This document shows positions 38,649 to 44,010 of a stretch of DNA of 44,010 nt, piece after piece. A model generated the notes under the pieces. It had not been told where the DNA came from. It ran no database searches and saw nothing but the letters and a program-made list of their open reading frames with translations. Source of the stretch: a virus; IMG/VR virus record IMGVR_UViG_3300045999_008377, positions 1-44,010 of that record; one strand, given 5' to 3'. Made by a program: the position numbers and the translations under genes. The stretch's first letter is position 1. Each line of letters starts with the position of its first letter.

Positions 38649-39127
38649 TTTTCTTAAAGGTGAACCACGAAGATGCAGGGAACAACGAGTACGAGATTAT
38701 TGCTGAAGGTGAGTATGAGTGCATCATTGCAGATGCCGAAGTTGCGGAATCAAAGTCAGGTAATCCGATGTTGAAGTTAACTATTACCGTTCGTAACGAT
38801 GTGAAACAACCGCACCGTAAACAAAAGCTGTGGGATTATCTTGTTGTAACAGAAAAAGCGATGTTTAAGTTTCAACAAGTAGCGAAAGCAGTTGCATTGC
38901 CGAATGGGAAAGACTTCAGAACACTTGAAGATTTCCGCTTGGCAATCCTGTATAAACCAGTTCGCATTAAAGTCGTACACGAAGAGAATACCTACAATGG
39001 TGAAACGAAGAAACAAGCACGAATCAAAGCGTACTCATTAGCAACTGTAGAATATGCAACTCCTGCTTCTGCCGATCCATTCGCAACAACAACAAGCCCA
39101 GCAGATGATGTAGCAAGTTTCCTGTAA
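38645..39127 (+). CDS. DUF669-like single-stranded DNA-binding protein, 160 aa
   Basis: Pattern EYEIIAEGEYECIIADAEVAESKSGNPMLKLTITVRN (about 15-50) followed by KLWDYLVVTEKAMFKFQQVAKAV matches DUF669, an OB-fold SSB-like family encoded beside Sak4 in many Firmicute phages. The tail is low-complexity and ends DDVASFL, similar to the acidic tip of SSB that recruits partners. It should coat ssDNA for the Sak4-like recombinase and replication. A terminator-like hairpin follows the gene. Confidence 0.83.
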   Translation: MIFLKVNHEDAGNNEYEIIAEGEYECIIADAEVAESKSGNPMLKLTITVRNDVKQPHRKQKLWDYLVVTEKAMFKFQQVAKAVALPNGKDFRTLEDFRLAILYKPVRIKVVHEENTYNGETKKQARIKAYSLATVEYATPASADPFATTTSPADDVASFL

Positions 39128-39139
39128 ATGATGATAACG

Positions 39140-39175
39140 AAAGCCGATTGTTGATGCAGTCGGCTTTTATTTTGG
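39140..39175 (+). terminator. Intrinsic terminator/attenuator before the primase-helicase
   Basis: AAAGCCGA (39140-39147) and TCGGCTTT (39160-39167) form an 8-bp stem with a 12-base loop, followed by TATTTT, and the primase ribosome site TTGGAGG comes next. No promoter is seen between, so it probably lowers expression of primase-helicase and polymerase relative to the ssDNA-binding protein. Confidence 0.8.
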
Positions 39176-39185
39176 AGGTTGTAAC

Positions 39186-41984
39186 ATGGCAGGTGAGTTC
39201 TTTAGTTGGTACTTCAATCCAAATATAAAAACAAACGGAGAAGCGAACGTACTCTGTCCATTCGAACATGAAAAAGGATACGATACAAGACCATCTGCAC
39301 ACATCAATTTAGACAAAGGATTGTTCCACTGCAAGACATGTGCCGCAGAAGGTCATCATAACGGAATGTCAGAAATCGGCTTTATATCTAAACTGTATAG
39401 CATCTCGTATGAACAAGCGATCAAGTACTTGGGAAAGTTTTCAGATTATGAAGAATTACCTGACGCTTGGGAATCCACAACAGATGCTCTTTTTAATACG
39501 GAGTATGTAGATTATCTACGGAATGAGCGTGGATTGAATGACGACACAATTCGAAAATACCAACTCGGTTACACAGGTGACGGTATCCAATACCCCATTT
39601 TGGTATATGGACAACTTTGTGATGTACGAACCTACGAACCTAACGGACAGCCAAAAATACGCTCTCGAAAAGGTGCTAGCCCATTACTCTTTCCGTTCGA
39701 CCACTGGATTGCAGATGATCGAAGAGATACTCTTTTATGCGCAGGAGAAAACGACACCCTTCTCGCTAGACAAATGGGATTCAATGCCCTTTGCGTTACT
39801 GGAGGTGAAGGATCGTTCCCTGACATCTTTGCCCACCTTTTCAAAGAAAGAAACGTATTCATATGCTACGACATGGACACAGCAGGAATCAACGCAAGTA
39901 AATCAGTCGCTTATAAACTACATCAAGCAGGTGCTTCGGTACGTTTGGTCACGCTTACGGGCTTAACAGGGGATAAATCGGACAAAGATATAACCGATGC
40001 AATTGTTAAAAGAAAGTTGGGCGCTGAATACTTGTCCCAAATAATAGAGGCATCTGTCCCATTTAATGAGGACATGGTGAAAGTGGAGAAGAATAAAGCG
40101 CATCCACTGATTAATTTATGGGATGTGCCGCAAGGACGTTATCATGGAAGACATTTAAGTTGTCGAGTTGTAATGTCAGGACAATACGATATGCCGATGA
40201 GAACACCTAGTGCTGTTGAATGGCGATGTAATGGAGCAATCGATAAGAATCCCGCTTGTACAACTTGTCCACTAGCGAATCGATCAGGGCATTGGGTATT
40301 GGATGAAGATAATCTACATGCGGTGATGGAACTTGTTGATGTGAATCATGAGCAACAAAGAAAAGCTATCCACAAGTTTATCCACATACCCACAAAATGT
40401 CCGAACAGCGAATATACAGTCATGGCTCGACAGGAAGTACGAAAAGTCATTTTAACACCTGATATGGAAACTGAGTTCAAAGATGTAGAGCAATACGCTT
40501 ATGTACTCGGACACGATCTAGAGGACGGTCAGCGTTACCGAGTGTATTTTCGAAGTTATGCACACCCTTTAGATGATCAACGGGTATTTATGATTGTGCA
40601 TAAATCCGAAGAATCGGACAATGCACTTAATACATTCAAAATGACAGATGAAATTCATGAACAACTAAAGGTGTTTCAAGGCGATCCATTTGAAAAAATG
40701 CGGGAGCGTGTAGAACAAACTCATGCACTCACTCGGACGTACCAACCGCCCGACATGATTGTTCATGCAACGAATATTATGTATCATGCACCGCTACGAT
40801 TTAAGATTAATGACGTTGATCTAAAAGGGTACCCTGAAGGATTGATTATCGGCGAATCTCGAACAGGGAAATCCGAAACCACAAGGCGAATGATGGAACA
40901 TTACGGAATCGGAAATATGGTTGCAGTTAAAGGTGCAACAACAGCAGGACTTTTAGGCGGTGCAGAGAAAGCATCTTATGGCGGTTTTCGCATTGCTTGG
41001 GGGACGATCCCAAGAAATCATAAAGGCATTTTATTTCTCGATGAATTATCAGGGATGCCTAAAGAAGTGATGGCATCACTTACCGATATGCGTTCTTCAG
41101 GTGTTGCAACAGTTCATAAAATATCTACAGGGAAAGCACCTGCACAGACTCGTATGCTGTGGTTATCGAATCCGAGAGTCCAAGCAAACGGGACATCAAA
41201 AGACATTCGAGAATACCCGTCAGGTGTTGATGTTGTGTTAGATTTAGTTGGCTCTGATGAAGATATTGCACGATTCGATTTTTGTATGTTGATTGTACGT
41301 GAAGAGGGTAAAACAGCATCGCCTTTAGAAAAACCTAGAGTAAAGGCTTACCCTTCAGAATGGTATCGTAACCTTATCTATTGGGTATGGTCACGAGCCG
41401 AAGATCAAATTATATTCGAAGAAGGAACTGCTACTTATCTTGTGCAGGTTTCCAATCAATTAAACCAATATTTTGATTCACGCATTAAATTTTTTGGCGT
41501 TGAAGCGTGGAAAAAGATTGCTCGAATTGCTGTAGCTTGTGCAGGTGCAACATTCTCAACAGATGATGGTGAGCGTTTAGTAGTTAAGACAACGCACATC
41601 GATTGGGCAGTTGCTTTCTTACGTCAATGTTATGATAACGACTTGTTCCGACTACGGGAATATGTTCGTGACCGTAAAATGCTAGATGAAACAAATGAAT
41701 CGGTAAATCAAATGATGCAGTCCATGCTTCGTAATTATAAAATTGTCATGAGTACCATTTATCAATCTACTACACCAATCACCATGTATAATCTTCAGTC
41801 CATATCGGGACTAGAACAAAGTAAATTTTCATCCATTATTAATTCGTTATCATCCAATTACTTAATTCGAGTATCTAAAGAAGGTGTCGAAGCGACAAGA
41901 AGGTTTAGGCAAGCGTACGATGCAGTGAAAAAGACAGAAGGTAAATTGTATTTGAAACCATTGTCACAGGAGGATCAAACATGA
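39186..41984 (+). CDS. Primase fused to MCM-like AAA+ helicase, 932 aa
   Basis: N-terminal zinc site C24, H28, C49, C52 (CPFEH...HCKTC) of CHC2 type; a DnaG-like TOPRIM with GENDTLL (about 185) and FICYDMDTAG (about 226). A middle region (300-540) has a further Cys cluster (CNG...CTTCPLANRS). The C-terminal motor has Walker A GESRTGKS (about 556), the MCM-like K-GATTAGLLGG, Walker B GILFLDELSG (about 616) and sensor 1 LSNPR (about 660), then a possible winged helix at the end. MCM-type motors with GATTAGL and LSNPR are mainly archaeal/eukaryotic; phage-borne MCM-primase fusions are known from Bacillus cereus. It would be both primase and replicative helicase. No DnaB-like gene is present. Confidence 0.87.
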   Translation: MAGEFFSWYFNPNIKTNGEANVLCPFEHEKGYDTRPSAHINLDKGLFHCKTCAAEGHHNGMSEIGFISKLYSISYEQAIKYLGKFSDYEELPDAWESTTDALFNTEYVDYLRNERGLNDDTIRKYQLGYTGDGIQYPILVYGQLCDVRTYEPNGQPKIRSRKGASPLLFPFDHWIADDRRDTLLCAGENDTLLARQMGFNALCVTGGEGSFPDIFAHLFKERNVFICYDMDTAGINASKSVAYKLHQAGASVRLVTLTGLTGDKSDKDITDAIVKRKLGAEYLSQIIEASVPFNEDMVKVEKNKAHPLINLWDVPQGRYHGRHLSCRVVMSGQYDMPMRTPSAVEWRCNGAIDKNPACTTCPLANRSGHWVLDEDNLHAVMELVDVNHEQQRKAIHKFIHIPTKCPNSEYTVMARQEVRKVILTPDMETEFKDVEQYAYVLGHDLEDGQRYRVYFRSYAHPLDDQRVFMIVHKSEESDNALNTFKMTDEIHEQLKVFQGDPFEKMRERVEQTHALTRTYQPPDMIVHATNIMYHAPLRFKINDVDLKGYPEGLIIGESRTGKSETTRRMMEHYGIGNMVAVKGATTAGLLGGAEKASYGGFRIAWGTIPRNHKGILFLDELSGMPKEVMASLTDMRSSGVATVHKISTGKAPAQTRMLWLSNPRVQANGTSKDIREYPSGVDVVLDLVGSDEDIARFDFCMLIVREEGKTASPLEKPRVKAYPSEWYRNLIYWVWSRAEDQIIFEEGTATYLVQVSNQLNQYFDSRIKFFGVEAWKKIARIAVACAGATFSTDDGERLVVKTTHIDWAVAFLRQCYDNDLFRLREYVRDRKMLDETNESVNQMMQSMLRNYKIVMSTIYQSTTPITMYNLQSISGLEQSKFSSIINSLSSNYLIRVSKEGVEATRRFRQAYDAVKKTEGKLYLKPLSQEDQT

Positions 41985-44010
41985 TCATTGAAATTGCAAA
42001 ACAAGCATATCGTGTTGAATTTGTAGAAGATGCTCGTGATATTACACAAGAACTTCTACAAGATCGTCCTCCTTTTATTACATTTGATACGGAAACGGAT
42101 GGACTTCACATTAAAAAATCTCGTCCATTTCTTGTAGCAGTGTGCTGGGGTAACAAGGTATTCGTATTTGAACCGACAAAAGATAACTTATACCAAATGT
42201 CGAACTGGTCAAATATGGTCAAACGCATCTTTGCTCATAACGCCACATACGATATGCATATGGTTGCTAATGTTTTAGATGTTGATTTTGTTTCAACGTT
42301 AAAATGGGGCGACACGATGTGCCTTGCACGATTGGCGTTCGAAGCGATATCTGTTCGTGACGGTGGAGATTCATTAGCTTTGAAACATATATCTAAGAAA
42401 TACATTGATCCAAAAGCCGACTACTATGAAAAGGACGTGAAATCATGGTTGAAAGCGAAAGAAGCGCAAGACAAGAAGATTCTCATTGCGATGCTCAAAA
42501 GCGTAGGTTGGTCGCTGAAGAGGTTTCAAAATGCGCTGGACGGTGCAGAGGATGTTCCAATGGAAGTAGTCGATGTGTGGAACAATTGGAACAAAAACTA
42601 TCCAAAACCATCATACAAAGAAGTTCCCCACACGATTATGATTCCGTACCTTGCAGTAGACGTAATCCTGACCAAAATTCTTGTCGAAAAGGCTCTCCCT
42701 GTGATTGTGGAGCGACAGCAGACTAGTACCATGACACGAGAGTTTAGCTTACTTCCTGTCGTTTTCAAAATGGAACGACAAGGAATGAAGGTAGACCGAG
42801 AATATCTAACAGAAGCAAAGTATAAATTGGAGCAATACATACAAGACCTACAGATTTTATCGCACCAATTAGCAGGAACATCATTCAATGTTGGACAGCA
42901 CAAGTTGATTAAGCAAATTTATGCAGAACGTCTAGGTCATGAACCAAAGTCCACTGATAAACAATTCTTAACGAAGCAAGGTCGTGAAGGTGACGAACTG
43001 GCACGAGTCATTGGAAAGCTACGCAGGTTAGAAAAGTGGAAAGAAACATACATTGAACGTATCTTAGAAGCGTCGGAATACGATGGGCGATTCTACACAT
43101 CTATGAATCAATTCAATCCAATATCAGGACGCTTTTCAGGCGATGCACAACAGTTTCCAAAAGATAAAATCGTTGATGAAAACGGTGTTGAAATCTTCCA
43201 TCCAAGAAGAGCATTTACAACAACATCAGATTTTATGTATTTCATCGACTTTAGTCAGATTGAACTACGGATGCAGGCGCACTACACCATTCCATTTGGC
43301 GGTGACTTAAACCTATGTCGTGCATATATGCCATTCAAATGTACACATGCAGGAAAAGAATACGACATCATGAAAGACATGAACCAATGGAATCTAAAGC
43401 GTTCGAATGGCGATAGTTGGTGGGACATGGAGAATGGAAAAGCATGGACACCGACAGACGTTCATGCCGCAACAGCTAAAAAAGCATTAGAAGCAATGGG
43501 TTCCGACCCAAACTATTTAGACGAAAAAGAATTTAAGAAATGGCGTGACATTGGTAAGCGATTTAATTTCATGCGCAACTATGGCGGTGGTGATGCCAAA
43601 GCCGCAGAAGTATTAGAGATTGAACTAGAGCAAGCAAAAGCGATGAATCGTGGTTACTCTGAAGCGTTCCCTTTAGTTGTGCAGTATCAGAAGTGGGTTG
43701 AATCTGTGATGGAAGCACAAGGGTATATCGAAAATCTATACGGTCGTAGATACTACATCAATAATCCAAACCGCTTTTATAAATGTGCGAATTACATGAT
43801 TCAAGGTAGCTGTGCCGACATGCTGAAAGAAAAAATGATTCAGATCGATCAATACATTAAGAACAACAACCTAAAGATGCGATTGGTCATGTGCATCCAC
43901 GATGAATTAATTTTTGATGTACCGTCTTATGAAGCACATCATGTTGAAAACATTAAAGTACAAATGGAGATTGAACCGAAAGTATATGTACCGATTGTAG
44001 CAGAGGTAGA
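41981..44010 (+). CDS. polA: DNA polymerase I, family A (runs off the right end)
   Basis: Replicative polymerase with proofreading. The 3'-5' exonuclease domain shows D36 and E38 (FDTETDG), AHNATYDMH (Exo II) and YLAVDV (Exo III). The polymerase domain has motif A DFSQIELR (about 422-430), motif B RDIGKRFNFMRNYGGG (about 520) and motif C CIHDE (about 640). The 5'-3' exonuclease domain is absent, as in phage enzymes such as T7 polymerase. It continues at bases 2-169 for a full length of about 689 residues. Motif A has Phe where bacterial enzymes have Tyr (DYSQIE), a common phage variation. ATG overlaps the primase-helicase stop; AGGAGG upstream. Confidence 0.93.
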   Translation, partial: MIIEIAKQAYRVEFVEDARDITQELLQDRPPFITFDTETDGLHIKKSRPFLVAVCWGNKVFVFEPTKDNLYQMSNWSNMVKRIFAHNATYDMHMVANVLDVDFVSTLKWGDTMCLARLAFEAISVRDGGDSLALKHISKKYIDPKADYYEKDVKSWLKAKEAQDKKILIAMLKSVGWSLKRFQNALDGAEDVPMEVVDVWNNWNKNYPKPSYKEVPHTIMIPYLAVDVILTKILVEKALPVIVERQQTSTMTREFSLLPVVFKMERQGMKVDREYLTEAKYKLEQYIQDLQILSHQLAGTSFNVGQHKLIKQIYAERLGHEPKSTDKQFLTKQGREGDELARVIGKLRRLEKWKETYIERILEASEYDGRFYTSMNQFNPISGRFSGDAQQFPKDKIVDENGVEIFHPRRAFTTTSDFMYFIDFSQIELRMQAHYTIPFGGDLNLCRAYMPFKCTHAGKEYDIMKDMNQWNLKRSNGDSWWDMENGKAWTPTDVHAATAKKALEAMGSDPNYLDEKEFKKWRDIGKRFNFMRNYGGGDAKAAEVLEIELEQAKAMNRGYSEAFPLVVQYQKWVESVMEAQGYIENLYGRRYYINNPNRFYKCANYMIQGSCADMLKEKMIQIDQYIKNNNLKMRLVMCIHDELIFDVPSYEAHHVENIKVQMEIEPKVYVPIVAEV
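43885..44010. repeat. Terminal redundancy of the contig (right copy)
   Basis: Identical to bases 4-129 over 126 positions; both copies lie in the same reading frame of the DNA polymerase gene. It marks circular closure of the assembly, giving a unique length of 43,881 bases. Confidence 0.9.

Noticed and set aside
1-44010. CRISPR arrays, tRNA genes, insertion sequences, integrase or lysogeny genes
   Set aside because: I looked for regular spacer-repeat patterns, cloverleaf-like tRNA sequences, transposase motifs and recombinase catalytic residues and found none that I could support.

Overview
This window is a complete genome map of a lytic, podovirus-like phage of a low-GC Gram-positive host, most likely Bacillus or a relative. 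The first bases (4-129) repeat the last 126 (43885-44010) inside one DNA polymerase gene, so the map closes to a circle of about 43.88 kb. The host inference rests on strong GGAGG ribosome sites, consensus sigma-A promoters, an amidase/holin lysis cassette and a site one base away from the Bacillus chromosomal parS consensus. There is no tape-measure gene, tail sheath, integrase, lysogeny repressor or RNA polymerase. The tail genes are a short-tail set: adaptor, nozzle, beta-helix spike and two internal (ejection) proteins.

The genome has two arms. The minus-strand late arm runs from about 28.4 kb down to 2.0 kb: small and large terminase, portal, a cassette of tiny basic proteins (HNH-like, DUF6321-, DUF5872- and DUF6496-like), scaffold, putative decoration protein, major capsid protein, a beta-propeller/lectin-like surface protein, tail adaptor, nozzle, tailspike, an 859-residue and a 2305-residue internal virion protein (the latter with a zinc-metalloprotease motif), then holin-like protein, amidase and holin. 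Intrinsic terminators and one internal sigma-A promoter break this arm into blocks. The plus-strand early/replication arm runs from about 29.1 kb to the end and wraps through 1-1.94 kb: small unknown genes, a GP88-family protein, a SNF2 helicase, zinc-binding proteins, dUTPase, a PD-(D/E)XK nuclease, a Sak4-like RecA-fold ATPase with a DUF669-type ssDNA-binding protein, a primase fused to an MCM-like AAA+ helicase, family A DNA polymerase, a RuvC-like resolvase, ThyX and a MazG-like pyrophosphohydrolase. The arms meet at a terminator near 2.0 kb.

The most unusual part is the divergent region 28.4-29.9 kb. A consensus promoter there drives a GC-rich stretch of about 250 bases full of hairpins, ending in a terminator-like hairpin. 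It looks like a dedicated structured non-coding RNA of about 350 nt that I cannot assign to a family. A 10-base motif inside its promoter recurs next to the GP88 gene. The 500-base gap before GP88 holds a parS-like site, AT-rich inverted repeats and 11-bp-spaced GTATAC iterons, and is the best candidate for a replication origin or regulatory centre.

Protein family assignments are by recognition of motifs from memory. No database search was run.
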